A stretch of DNA of 26,482 nucleotides from an uncultured Collinsella sp. (GCA_934654765.1 CAKUGX010000016.1:1-26482); one strand, 5' to 3'; counted from the stretch's first letter, positions 1 through 7,821 are shown. Program-made: numbers and translations. Notes: a model not told the origin generated them from the letters alone.

Positions 1-1305
1 ATGATTAGCCACCCCTCTGAGTCTTGCGAGGAGGGCGAGGTTGTCGCCTGCATCAAGGCCGAGATGGAGAGCCTTGGCTATGACGAGGTCAAGGTCGACG
101 GCCTGGGCAACGTCATCGGCTGGATGGGCGAGGGCGACAAGATCATCGCCATCGACTCCCACATCGACACCGTCGGCATCGGCAACATCGAGAACTGGGA
201 TGCCGATCCCTATGAGGGCTACGAGACCGACGAGATCATCTACGGCCGCGGCGGCTCCGACCAGGAGGGTGGCATGGCTTCTGCTACCTACGCTGCCAAG
301 ATGATGAAGGACATGGGCCTCATCCCCGAGGGCTACAAGATCATGGTCGTCGGCACCGTCCAGGAAGAGGACTGCGACGGCATGTGCTGGCAGTACATCT
401 ACAACAAGGACGGCATTAAGCCCGAGTTCGTCATTTCCACCGAGCCCACCGACGGCGGCATCTATCGCGGTCACCGCGGCCGCATGGAGATCCGCGTCGA
501 CGTTCACGGCACCTCCTGCCACGGCTCCGCTCCCGAGCGCGGCGACAACGCCATCTACAAGATGGCCGACATCATCGCCGACGTCCGCGCCCTCAACAAC
601 AACGGCTGCGACGAGTCGACCGACATCAAGGGTCTCGTCAAGATGCTCGACCCCAAGTACAACCCCGAGCACTTCGAGGACGCCCGCTTCCTGGGCCGCG
701 GCACCTGCACCGTCAGCCAGATCTTCTACACCAGCCCCAGCCGTTGCGCCGTGGCTGATTCCTGCGCCATCTCCATCGACCGTCGCATGACCGCCGGTGA
801 GACCTGGGAGTCCTGCCTGGACGAGATCCGCAACCTGCCGGCCGCCAAGAAGTACGGCGACGACGTGAAGGTCTCCATGTACATGTACGACCGTCCGTCC
901 TGGACCGGCGAGGTCTACGAGACCGAGGCTTACTTCCCCACGTGGATCAACAAGGAGACCGCTCCGCACGTCAAGGCCCTCGTCGACGCCCACAAGGCCA
1001 TGTTCGGTGACGAGCGCATCGGCTGCGAGCCCAGCATGGACAAGCGCACCGGTCGTCCGCTGTGCGACAAGTGGACCTTCTCCACGAACTGCGTTTCCAT
1101 CCAGGGCCGCTATGGCATCCCCTGCGTCGGCTTTGGCCCGGGTGCCGAGTCTCAGGCTCACGCTCCCAACGAGGTCACCTACAAGGACGACCTGGTCACC
1201 GCTGCCGCCATGTATGTGGCTGCCCTGAACCTCTACGATCCGAGCCAGGCCGATGGCGACGCCACCGTGTTCCGCGCCGGTCTGACCAACAACAAGATCG
1301 ACTAG
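1..1305 (+). CDS. ygeY: YgeY-family M20 metallohydrolase linked to selenium/purine metabolism (5' end cut off)
   Basis: This is a zinc-dependent M20-family amidohydrolase of the YgeY type, thought to hydrolyse an amide or ureido intermediate in anaerobic purine breakdown. The frame is open at base 1. The first visible residues already match the helix-and-PSES segment that in this family lies some 25 residues in, so the ATG at base 1 is probably internal and the true start is upstream. Metal-site motifs seen: SHIDT (H54, D56), [10 protein letters not shown] (D87), the catalytic QEED (E122-E123) and a late histidine in AHAPNE (H387). The [11 protein letters not shown] stretch belongs to the dimerisation domain. 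The 434 visible residues plus a short missing N-terminus fit the family. Codons are strongly biased to C/G endings, like the ribosomal genes here, which suggests high expression. The exact substrate is inferred from neighbours. Confidence 0.9.
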   Translation: MISHPSESCEEGEVVACIKAEMESLGYDEVKVDGLGNVIGWMGEGDKIIAIDSHIDTVGIGNIENWDADPYEGYETDEIIYGRGGSDQEGGMASATYAAKMMKDMGLIPEGYKIMVVGTVQEEDCDGMCWQYIYNKDGIKPEFVISTEPTDGGIYRGHRGRMEIRVDVHGTSCHGSAPERGDNAIYKMADIIADVRALNNNGCDESTDIKGLVKMLDPKYNPEHFEDARFLGRGTCTVSQIFYTSPSRCAVADSCAISIDRRMTAGETWESCLDEIRNLPAAKKYGDDVKVSMYMYDRPSWTGEVYETEAYFPTWINKETAPHVKALVDAHKAMFGDERIGCEPSMDKRTGRPLCDKWTFSTNCVSIQGRYGIPCVGFGPGAESQAHAPNEVTYKDDLVTAAAMYVAALNLYDPSQADGDATVFRAGLTNNKID

Positions 1306-1506
1306 TCCCATTCCTCGATTTTGTTGAGCCGGGGGCAGCCTGTGTCCCCGGCACTCCCTGTTGACTTGGGGCCCGCGGTCGTTATCTCCCATGCTTCCTC
1401 GACGGTAGCGGGTCCTCGTCATAGCGCTCTGCATGTTCTAGCCACACGCGCATGCCGGAGCACATCTACTCATTGCGATCGTTTCATCTTTGGAAAGGAT
1501 ATTTAC
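1306..1506 (+). promoter_or_regulatory. ygeY-ygeW spacer with hairpin and possible promoter
   Basis: The 201-base gap holds a 7-bp GC-rich hairpin (GCCGGGG at 1328-1334 with CCCCGGC at 1346-1352). It is followed by a good -35 box, TTGACT at 1361-1366, and a poor -10 (TATCTC at 1383-1388, 16-base spacer). No T-run follows the hairpin, so it is not a classical terminator. A separate promoter for ygeW is possible but only weakly supported. Confidence 0.3.
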
Positions 1507-2709
1507 ATGGACGCTAAGTTTACCGAGCTCGTCGAGCAGCTGAACGGCCTCGATTTTAAGGGTATGTACGGCAGCGACTTCCTGCACACCTGGGATAAGA
1601 CCACCGATGAGCTCAAGGCTCTCTACATCGTCGCCGACGCCCTGCGCGAGCTGCGCGAGAACAACGTTTCGTCCAAGATCTTCGATTCGGGTCTGGCCGT
1701 CTCCCTGTTCCGCGACAACTCCACCCGTACGCGCTTCTCCTTCTCTAAGGCCGCCAACCTGCTCGGCCTTGAGCTGCAGGACCTGGACGAGAAGAAGTCC
1801 CAGATCGCTCACGGCGAGACCGTCCGCGAGACCGCTACCATGATCTCCTTCATGGCCGACGTCATCGGCATCCGCGACGACATGTACATCGGCAAGGGCG
1901 ACGCCTACATGGCCGAGGTCTCCGAGTCTGTCCAGCAGGCCTACGAGGACGGCGTTCTGGATCACCGTCCCACGCTCATCTCTCTGCAGTCCGATTCCGA
2001 CCACCCCACGCAGTCCTCTGCCGACATGCTCTACCTCATCAACGAGTTTGGCGGCCTCGAGAACCTCAAGGGTAAGAAGGTTGCCGTTACCTGGGCCTAC
2101 TCGCCCTCTTACGGCAAGCCGCTGTCCTGCCCGCAGTCGCTGATCAGCCTGCTGCCCCGTTTTGGCATGGACGTCACCCTGGCCCACCCCGAGGGCTACG
2201 ACCTCATGCCCGAGGTCGTCGAGCGCGCCAAGGGTTATGCCGCCGAGTCCGGCACCACCTTTAAGCAGGTCAACACCATGGCCGAGGCCTTCGAGGGCGC
2301 CGACATCGTGATCCCCAAGAGCTGGGCTCCGTTTGCCGCCATGGAGAAGCGCACCAACCTGTACGCCGAGGGCGACGACGCTGGCATCGCTGCGCTCGAG
2401 AAGGAGCTGCTCGCTCAGAACGCCACCCATCAGGACTGGTGCTCCACGACCGAGCTCATGGAGAAGACTGCCAACGGCCAGGACGCCATCTTTATGCACC
2501 CGCTGCCCGCCGACATCTCCGGTGTCTCCTGCGAGCACGGCGAGGTCAACGCCGACGTCTTCGACATGCACCGCGTGGGCATGTACAAGGAGGCCAGCTA
2601 CAAGCCGTACGCCATCGCAGCCATGATGTTCCTGCAGAAGGTTGCCGATCCCGCCGCTACCCTCAAGGCCCTCGACGAGCGCAGCACCGCCCGTTGGTTC
2701 CAGGCCTAA
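1507..2709 (+). CDS. ygeW: Knotted carbamoyltransferase YgeW
   Basis: This is a member of the aspartate/ornithine carbamoyltransferase superfamily, YgeW subgroup, proposed to move a carbamoyl group between a ureido intermediate and phosphate, so that carbamoyl phosphate can yield ATP. The ATG at 1507 has AAAGGA at 1494-1499, seven bases away, and gives 400 residues, close to the length of E. coli YgeW. An upstream in-frame extension to 1321 has no support. Key motifs: the carbamoyl-phosphate loop STRTR at residues 72-76, HPTQ at 166-169 and HPLPADI at 331-337. It lies downstream of ygeY and is followed by a good terminator. Codon use is strongly biased, as in ygeY. The natural substrate cannot be read from the sequence. 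Confidence 0.93.
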   Translation: MDAKFTELVEQLNGLDFKGMYGSDFLHTWDKTTDELKALYIVADALRELRENNVSSKIFDSGLAVSLFRDNSTRTRFSFSKAANLLGLELQDLDEKKSQIAHGETVRETATMISFMADVIGIRDDMYIGKGDAYMAEVSESVQQAYEDGVLDHRPTLISLQSDSDHPTQSSADMLYLINEFGGLENLKGKKVAVTWAYSPSYGKPLSCPQSLISLLPRFGMDVTLAHPEGYDLMPEVVERAKGYAAESGTTFKQVNTMAEAFEGADIVIPKSWAPFAAMEKRTNLYAEGDDAGIAALEKELLAQNATHQDWCSTTELMEKTANGQDAIFMHPLPADISGVSCEHGEVNADVFDMHRVGMYKEASYKPYAIAAMMFLQKVADPAATLKALDERSTARWFQA

Positions 2710-2732
2710 AGCTGGGTTGAGGTAAGCCATGT

Positions 2733-2771
2733 AAAGGGGGCGCTCTGCCAACCGGCGGGGTGCCCCTTTTT
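2733..2771 (+). terminator. Rho-independent terminator after ygeW
   Basis: The arm at 2733-2749 pairs with 2754-2769 around the four-base loop AACC, with one bulged G and three G-U pairs. A run of five T follows (2767-2771). It ends the ygeY/ygeW unit and separates it from the next pair of genes. Confidence 0.8.
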
Positions 2772-2859
2772 GCATCGTGGGCGTGCGGGATAAGCGCTTT
2801 CGATGTAGATGCCCCGCGACGCGAGTTATGGGTACGATGGTTTCAGGGGAGGTATCGCC

Positions 2860-3474
2860 ATGAAACTTGGTTGCGTCATTATGGCTTCGGGCGAGGGCAA
2901 GCGGTTTGGCTCTAACAAGATGCTTGCCGATATCTATGGCAAGCCGCTGATTGCCTGGACTATCGATTCGGTTCCCCGGGGCTTTGACGTTGTGGCTTCG
3001 ACGCGTTGGCCCGAGGTCGCCCAGATTTGCGAGGACAAGCATTGCCCGTGCGTGCTGCACGATGGCAAGCTGCGCAGCGAAAGCGTCCGTGCGGGCCTAT
3101 CGTGGGGGGCGAGTCGCGGCTGGAAGGGTTGCCTCTTTTTGCCGGGCGACCAGCCGCTTGTGAGCGCGGATTCTTTTGAGGCTATGGTTCGTGCATTTGA
3201 TGAGCGTGGCCGCAAGCATCCGGTGCGTCTTGCGTGCAACGGTGAGCCTTCGAGCCCGGTGCTCTTTCCGGCGCAGCTGTTTGACTCGCTTATGCTTCTC
3301 GAAGGTAAGGACGGCGGAGGCTCGATCCTTAAGGGCCGTACCGACATTGCGTTGGTCGAGGCACGTGCCTACGAGCTGTGGGATGTCGATACCGCCAAGG
3401 GGCAGCGCCGCATAACGGAGCATATCGCGGCCTGCTCGTATTTTGATCGCGTGGCCAACTGCATCAATCAATAA
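2860..3474 (+). CDS. MocA/YgfJ-like molybdenum cofactor nucleotidyltransferase
   Basis: This is a small NTP-transferase (GT-A fold) of the MobA/MocA type. MocA proteins join CTP to molybdopterin to make the cytosine dinucleotide form used by xanthine-dehydrogenase-family hydroxylases. The ATG at 2860 has a strong AGGGGAGG at 2845-2852, seven bases away, giving 204 residues. A longer reading from 2809 lacks a ribosome site. Motifs: nucleotide-binding MASGEGKRFGSNK at residues 8-20 (family pattern LAAGxSxRMGxxK), GDQPLV at 96-101, SSPVLFP at 131-137 and the late acidic LWDVDT at 173-178. Its stop overlaps the ribosome site of the hydantoinase gene, so the two are co-transcribed. CTP versus GTP specificity is inferred from family and neighbours. 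Confidence 0.82.
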   Translation: MKLGCVIMASGEGKRFGSNKMLADIYGKPLIAWTIDSVPRGFDVVASTRWPEVAQICEDKHCPCVLHDGKLRSESVRAGLSWGASRGWKGCLFLPGDQPLVSADSFEAMVRAFDERGRKHPVRLACNGEPSSPVLFPAQLFDSLMLLEGKDGGGSILKGRTDIALVEARAYELWDVDTAKGQRRITEHIAACSYFDRVANCINQ

Positions 3475-3483
3475 GGAGCAATT

Positions 3484-4851
3484 ATGATCATCATCAAAAA
3501 CGGCGCGCTCGTGACGCCCCAGGGGCTTCGCCGCGCCGATCTTGCCATGGAGGGCGATAAGATCGTGCGGATTGCCGCGACGATCGAGCCGGGCGAGGGC
3601 GATACCGTTCAGGACGCCACGGGCTGCTGGGTGTTCCCGGGCTTTATCGATGGGCACACGCACATGCAGTGCTGGACCGGCATGGATTGGACGGCCGATA
3701 GCTTTGAGACCGGTACGCGTGCGGCTGCCTGCGGCGGCACCACGACCATTGTCGATTACGCGACGGCCGACCGCGGCGTGACCATGCCCGATGCCTTGGC
3801 CGAGTGGCATCATCGCGCCGACGGTACCTGCACCGCCAACTACGCCTTCCATATGGCACTTGCCGAGTGGAACGAGCGCAACCGCGCCGACCTTTCGGCC
3901 ATGCGCGAGGCGGGCGTGTCGTCGTTTAAGACCTACTTTGCCTACGACCATCTGCGCCTGGACGATGCCGAGACGCTCGAGGTGCTCGAGGAGCTCAAGC
4001 GTGTGGGCGGCATGCTGTGCGTGCATTGCGAGAACGGCACGCTGGTGAACGAGTTGCAGAAGCGCGTGTACGAGCAGGGGATTCATGGGCCCGAGGGCCA
4101 TGCGCTCAGCCGTCCGGATGTGTGCGAGGCCGAGGCTGTGAGCCGCCTGCTGTATCTGGCACATTTGGCCGGCGATGCGCCAGTCAACGTGGTGCACCTT
4201 TCGACCAAGCTGGGGCTCGAGGCCATCCGTGCCGCCAAGGCGCGCGGGCAGAAGAACATCTATGTCGAGACCTGCCCCCAGTATCTGATGCTCGACGATA
4301 CTTGCTACTTGGAGCAGGGCGAGGACGGCTTTGCGGGTGCCAAGTATGTGATGAGCCCGCCGCTGCGTCATGCGGGCGACCGTGCGGCGCTGCGTGAGGC
4401 GCTTGTGGCCGGCGAGATCGATACCATCGCGACCGACCACTGCAGCTTTAACCTGCATGGGCAAAAGGACCGCGGGCGCGACGACTTCCGTGCGATTCCC
4501 AACGGCGGTCCCGGTGTGGAGCATCGCCCCGTCGCGATCGCTACGAGCTTTGAGGGGCAGTTGGGCCCCGAGGATCTGTGCCGCTTGATGAGCGAGAACC
4601 CGGCGCGCGTCTTTGGCATGTATCCGCGCAAGGGCTGTCTTGCCGAGGGTGCCGATGCCGACGTATGCGTGTGGGATCCCCAGGCGCGCTGGACCATTAG
4701 CGCGACGACGCAGCATCAGGCTGTGGACTACACGCCGCTCGAGGGTTTTGAGGCACATGGCCGCGCCAAGGCCGTGTTTGTGAACGGCGTGCTGGCTGCG
4801 CGCGACGGCGAGCCCACCGGAGCCCAACCCGGTCGCTACGTCCCCCGCTAA
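3484..4851 (+). CDS. hyuA: Hydantoinase/dihydropyrimidinase-type amidohydrolase
   Basis: This is a binuclear-metal cyclic amidohydrolase that opens hydantoin or dihydropyrimidine-like rings. In purine clusters it is placed at a ring-opening step. All expected ligands are visible: GHTH (H58, H60), a lysine suited to carbamylation in SSFKTY (K149), VHCENG (H181), VVHLS (H238) and ATDHC (D318). NGGPGVEHR is the conserved segment after the last ligand. At 455 residues it has full family length. AAGGAG at 3473-3478 overlaps the preceding stop codon, showing tight coupling to the MocA-like gene. Codon use is more relaxed than in ygeY/ygeW. Allantoinase or D-hydantoinase activity cannot be excluded; the neighbours favour the purine/SsnA-YgfK type pathway. 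Confidence 0.9.
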   Translation: MIIIKNGALVTPQGLRRADLAMEGDKIVRIAATIEPGEGDTVQDATGCWVFPGFIDGHTHMQCWTGMDWTADSFETGTRAAACGGTTTIVDYATADRGVTMPDALAEWHHRADGTCTANYAFHMALAEWNERNRADLSAMREAGVSSFKTYFAYDHLRLDDAETLEVLEELKRVGGMLCVHCENGTLVNELQKRVYEQGIHGPEGHALSRPDVCEAEAVSRLLYLAHLAGDAPVNVVHLSTKLGLEAIRAAKARGQKNIYVETCPQYLMLDDTCYLEQGEDGFAGAKYVMSPPLRHAGDRAALREALVAGEIDTIATDHCSFNLHGQKDRGRDDFRAIPNGGPGVEHRPVAIATSFEGQLGPEDLCRLMSENPARVFGMYPRKGCLAEGADADVCVWDPQARWTISATTQHQAVDYTPLEGFEAHGRAKAVFVNGVLAARDGEPTGAQPGRYVPR

Positions 4852-4877
4852 TAGGAAGGCCGCCGGACCCCCTCCGC

Positions 4878-4944
4878 AGTTGCGGTGAAATAGTTCCTGT
4901 TTAGCCGCCAAATAGGCCGTTTCAGGAACTATTTCACCGCAACT
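4878..4944. repeat. Perfect 22-bp inverted repeat (repeat family A)
   Basis: The arm 4878-4899 (AGTTGCGGTGAAATAGTTCC then TG) is perfectly complementary to 4923-4944 around a 23-base spacer. It sits between the convergent hydantoinase and yqeC genes. A transcript from either strand would form a very stable hairpin, but there is no T-run, so it is not a standard terminator. A near-identical arm (20 of 21 bases) recurs at 7673-7693, showing a dispersed intergenic repeat. Confidence 0.9.
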
Positions 4945-4969
4945 TATAGGTCTGCTGGGGCAGCGCCGG

Positions 4970-5704
4970 CTATTTGAGGCCGGTGGCGACGATGAGGCGG
5001 CCGAGGGCGGCCTCGAAGCGATCTGCCATCGTTGGGTCGGCAAGCGTGTCGACTTGGTTGAGCATGATGCGCGCGGTGCCGAGGCTCAGCATCTGTAACT
5101 CGGCATTGAGCACCTGTGCGACCCGCTCGGGAGTGGCGATGTCGCTAGGCTCGCAGCCGCAGCGCTCGCAGAAGAGCTCGGGGCGGTGGACAACCTCGGC
5201 GACGAGCTTGCCCAGTCCCGAGGCGCCGACGACCCAGACAACGTTTACGGTGCCGGCGGGAATGACCGGCTCCCAGGCGGCATGCGCCTTGAGCGGGAGT
5301 CGCTTGCTGCCGTCGGCCTCGGCCAGCACGTAGTCAAAGCGCTGCGCCAGTTGGTCGAGTGGCTCGGCGGGGGAGGAGAGCTTGCCTGTCTCGGGGTCCA
5401 AAACGCCCGCCTGGCAGATGCTTCCGCGGGCAAGTCCCGCGCATGCCTCGCAAGTGCAGCCGGGAGTATGCGGGGCCCCTGGTTTCCAAGGCGCGGCGTC
5501 CAGGCGACGGCTCGACCCGTCCCATGGCACACCGGCGACGGGAAACATGTGCGTGGTGGTGCACAGGAGCACACGGCTGTCCGCGCGCATGAGCTCGAGA
5601 CCCAGCGCCCTCAGCAAGGTCGACTTGCCGCCACTGCCGATAATCGCGGTAATGCCCGGCTCGATCTTGAGCGCGGAGGCAAGGTTTCCGCTCGTCGTTT
5701 CCAT
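4970..5704 (-). CDS. yqeC: Selenium-dependent hydroxylase accessory protein YqeC
   Basis: YqeC is a marker protein of selenium-dependent molybdenum hydroxylase systems, usually found with orphan SelD and YqeB. It is probably a nucleotide-binding factor in placing or inserting labile selenium. Seen here: a P-loop GSGGKST at residues 23-29, the family segment AEADGSKRLPLKAH at 128-141 followed by EPVIP, and NQVD at 216-219. There are 244 residues, a normal length. Two cysteine clusters stand out: C83, C85, C88 with C97, and C179, C182, C184. The start at 5704 has only a weak ribosome site (GGCGGTG). It is transcribed divergently from yqeB and convergently with the hydantoinase gene. Biochemical function is not established. 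Confidence 0.88.
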   Translation of the reverse strand: METTSGNLASALKIEPGITAIIGSGGKSTLLRALGLELMRADSRVLLCTTTHMFPVAGVPWDGSSRRLDAAPWKPGAPHTPGCTCEACAGLARGSICQAGVLDPETGKLSSPAEPLDQLAQRFDYVLAEADGSKRLPLKAHAAWEPVIPAGTVNVVWVVGASGLGKLVAEVVHRPELFCERCGCEPSDIATPERVAQVLNAELQMLSLGTARIMLNQVDTLADPTMADRFEAALGRLIVATGLK

Positions 5705-5806
5705 CTGTTCACCGCCGTAAAATACTGTGATAATAAATAATCATCAGAGTAGCGGTCGAACCGCTTTTGCTCTGCTCAAACCGTAGCACAGGGAGGTGCC
5801 CCGGGA
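5705..5806. promoter_or_regulatory. Divergent yqeC/yqeB control region with AT-rich promoter and hairpin
   Basis: An AT-rich island at 5717-5745 stands out in GC-rich DNA. On the + strand it offers an extended -10, TGT followed by GATAAT at 5729-5734, suitable for yqeB. The same island could serve yqeC on the other strand. Downstream, AGCGGT (5751-5756) pairs with ACCGCT (5760-5765), flanked by outer arms CAGAG (5745-5749) and CTCTG (5770-5774). This forms a hairpin in the yqeB leader or a dyad operator. Confidence 0.45.
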
Positions 5807-6601
5807 ATGCTCGTTTATGTTCGCGGCGCCGGCGATATCGCCACGGGCGTCGCCGCTCGCTTGGTGCGCGCCGGCGTGTCTGTCGTCATGGCCGATATCG
5901 CGGTCCCCACGTGCATCCGCCGCACGATCAGTTTTTGCGAGGCCATTCGCCTGGGCGAGGTCCAGGTCGAGGACATTCGCGCTCGCTTGGCGCAGACACC
6001 GGCCGAGGCGCTCGAGATTACCAAGGCGGGGGATGTCGCCGTCGTGGTGGACCCCCAGGCCAAGATGCTCGACGAGCTTAAGCCCGCCGCCGTGGTCGAT
6101 GCGATCCTCGCTAAGCGCAACTTGGGTACCACGCGCGACATGGCGCCTGTCGTCATCGCGGTGGGCCCAGGCTTTACCGCGCCGGTCGATTGCGACGCTG
6201 TGGTCGAGACCATGCGCGGACATTTCCTCGGCCGCGTCATTACCCAAGGCTCGCCCCAGCCCAACACGGGTGTGCCGGGCATTATCGGCGGATATGGCAA
6301 GGAGCGTGTTATCCACAGCCCCGCCGCCGGCGTGTTTCGGTCCGACCGCGCAATCGGCGACATCGTGAGCGCCGGAGACGTGATCGGCTACGCGGGCGAT
6401 ACGCCCATGTGCACGCAGATCGACGGCTGCTTGCGCGGGCTTTTGGCGAACGGCGTGAAGGTGACCGAGGGCTTTAAGTGCGCTGATGTCGACCCGCGCG
6501 GCGATGCCAGCTATATCAACTATATTTCGGACAAGGCGACATCGGTTGGCGGCGGCGTGCTCGAGGCACTCACTATGCTCACCGATGTCTTTAGAGGATA
6601 G
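5807..6601 (+). CDS. yqeB: Selenium-dependent molybdenum cofactor biosynthesis protein YqeB
   Basis: YqeB is the second hallmark of selenium-dependent molybdenum hydroxylase maturation. Its exact reaction is unknown. The protein has 264 residues. It begins with a Rossmann-like glycine motif, GAGDIATGVAARL at 7-19, then the conserved VGPGFTAPVD at 119-128 and a TG-containing segment (QPNTGVPG) near 151-158. The ATG at 5807 has GGGAGG at 5791-5796, ten bases away. XdhC follows nine bases after the stop, so the two form an operon. Its presence with YqeC implies that the organism makes at least one hydroxylase with a non-selenocysteine selenium ligand; selD and the hydroxylase must lie outside the window. 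Confidence 0.88.
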   Translation: MLVYVRGAGDIATGVAARLVRAGVSVVMADIAVPTCIRRTISFCEAIRLGEVQVEDIRARLAQTPAEALEITKAGDVAVVVDPQAKMLDELKPAAVVDAILAKRNLGTTRDMAPVVIAVGPGFTAPVDCDAVVETMRGHFLGRVITQGSPQPNTGVPGIIGGYGKERVIHSPAAGVFRSDRAIGDIVSAGDVIGYAGDTPMCTQIDGCLRGLLANGVKVTEGFKCADVDPRGDASYINYISDKATSVGGGVLEALTMLTDVFRG

Positions 6602-6610
6602 AAGGCGGCA

Positions 6611-7654
6611 ATGGAAAAGCTCGATGTTGTGAATGCGGCACTTACCGCCCTGCGTGCTGGCGAGCCGTGTGAGCTCGTGGTCGTGGCCGGTACGGCGGGG
6701 TCGTCGCCGCGCGGCGTGGGCGCATGGATGACCGTCTTTGCCGATGGCGGCCAGGCGGGCACCATCGGCGGCGGCAAGATTGAGCTCTTTGCGCTGGATG
6801 AGGCGCGCGAGCTCCTGAGCGCGGGGCAGTCGCGCCTGGTCCGCTACACCATGGGCGGCGAGAACTCCGATACCGGCATGATCTGCGGTGGAGCCATCTG
6901 CCTGTGCTACCTGCATCTGGATGCGACCCAGGCGCCGTTGCTCCAGGAGATTGTCGACGTCTTGGTATATCGACGAATTGGCGACTTTGTCATCGACTTT
7001 GAGCCGTTTATCGCGAGCGCGCTCGAGGGCGAGGTGGCCGAGTACCATGGCGAGGAATCGCGCCGCACCATTGCGGGCTGCCCCGGGCTTTCGCTGGTGG
7101 AGGAGGGGAGCAAGGTCACCTACACCAACGCCGCCTCCGAGATTCCCGCGGCGCATATCGAGACGCTGTGCCCCGAGGGCCTGACCTACATCTTTGGCTG
7201 CGGACACGTGGGCGCCGCGACGGTGCGCGTGCTGACGGCGGCGGGCTTTGCCGTCGTGGCTTGCGACGACCGCCCCGGCACGCTGACCCCCGAATGGGTG
7301 CCCGGTGTCTACGATCGTCGCCTGGTCGATTACAAGAACCTGAGCGAGCTGTGCCCCATCGGCCCGCGCGACCTGGTGGTTGTGGCCACGGCGGGTCACA
7401 AGTCCGATATCGACGTGGTGATTCAGGCCATGCGTGCCAAACCCGCCTATCTGGGCTGCTTGGGCTCGCGCCGCAAGACGGCCTTTGTGCGCGCCCGCCT
7501 GGAGCAGGAGGGCTTTACGCAGGAGGAGATCGACGGGCTGCACCTGCCGATCGGCGTTGCCATCGAGGCCGAGGACCCCGAGGAGATCGCCATCTCCATC
7601 GCCGCCGAGATGATTCACCTGCGCCGCACCGAGCTCGTCCCCCGCAAACGCTAA
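6611..7654 (+). CDS. XdhC/CoxI-family molybdenum hydroxylase maturation factor
   Basis: XdhC-family proteins bind molybdenum cofactor, promote its sulfuration and deliver it to xanthine-dehydrogenase-like enzymes. In selenium systems a variant is thought to act together with YqeB. Two domains are visible. The N-terminal XdhC/CoxI domain has GTIGGGKIE at 50-58 and GMICGG at 89-94. The C-terminal Rossmann domain has GCGHVG at 196-201, DDRPG at 219-223 and YLGCLGSRRK at 280-289. At 347 residues it is complete. The start at 6611 has a modest purine-rich ribosome site, AGAGGA, at 6593-6598 overlapping the yqeB end. The usual xdhAB partners are not adjacent in this window. Confidence 0.87.
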   Translation: MEKLDVVNAALTALRAGEPCELVVVAGTAGSSPRGVGAWMTVFADGGQAGTIGGGKIELFALDEARELLSAGQSRLVRYTMGGENSDTGMICGGAICLCYLHLDATQAPLLQEIVDVLVYRRIGDFVIDFEPFIASALEGEVAEYHGEESRRTIAGCPGLSLVEEGSKVTYTNAASEIPAAHIETLCPEGLTYIFGCGHVGAATVRVLTAAGFAVVACDDRPGTLTPEWVPGVYDRRLVDYKNLSELCPIGPRDLVVVATAGHKSDIDVVIQAMRAKPAYLGCLGSRRKTAFVRARLEQEGFTQEEIDGLHLPIGVAIEAEDPEEIAISIAAEMIHLRRTELVPRKR

Positions 7655-7672
7655 CCTCATCCCATTTATATA

Positions 7673-7693
7673 AGTTGCGGTGGAATAGTTCCT
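7673..7693 (+). repeat. Second copy of repeat family A (single arm)
   Basis: AGTTGCGGTGGAATAGTTCC plus T matches 4878-4898 at 20 of 21 positions. The inverted partner arm found at 4923-4944 is missing; a small imperfect dyad around TCCTAGGA (7689-7696) follows instead. It lies 18 bases after the XdhC-family stop codon. Confidence 0.8.
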
Positions 7694-7704
7694 AGGACTC
7701 TATT

Positions 7705-7768
7705 GAGAGTGGATTTTCTCCCACTTTTGGCCTGCATCTTGGCCAAAAGTGGGAGATTATCCACTCTC
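7705..7768. repeat. Large inverted repeat, 28-base arms (repeat family B)
   Basis: Arm 7705-7732 pairs with 7741-7768 around an eight-base loop. The outer ten bases (GAGAGTGGAT with ATCCACTCTC) and the inner fifteen (CTCCCACTTTTGGCC with its complement) are perfect. A three-base segment between them is mismatched at two positions. There is no following T-run. No transposase gene accompanies it. Confidence 0.9.
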
Positions 7769-7821
7769 GTGTGTTGTGCGTCCGATAATCCACTCTCGTG
7801 CGTCTGAAAATCCACTCTCGT
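7759..7821 (+). repeat. Short direct repeats sharing ATCCACTCTCGT
   Basis: The twelve-base core ATCCACTCTCGT occurs at 7759-7770, 7788-7799 and 7810-7821. The last two belong to tandem 22-base units (7777-7798 and 7799-7820) that differ at two positions. The first core overlaps the right end of the large inverted repeat, so the two repeat types share sequence. Confidence 0.9.

Noticed and set aside
1..3. ATG at base 1 as the true ygeY start
   Set aside because: Conserved family sequence begins immediately, no upstream ribosome site can be seen, and family members have about 25 more N-terminal residues.
1438..3060. 540-residue reverse-strand open frame over ygeW
   Set aside because: It is the mirror of a well-supported carbamoyltransferase in high-GC DNA; no ribosome site and no recognisable domain.
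3097..5043. 648-residue reverse-strand open frame over the hydantoinase gene
   Set aside because: The forward gene has all catalytic residues; the reverse frame is low-complexity and results from codon bias.
5744..7660. 638-residue reverse-strand open frame over yqeB and the XdhC-family gene
   Set aside because: It runs across two clear forward genes and shows no domain or start signal.
7777..7820. Two 22-base direct repeats considered as a CRISPR array
   Set aside because: Units are in direct contact without spacers, only two full copies exist, and there are no cas genes.
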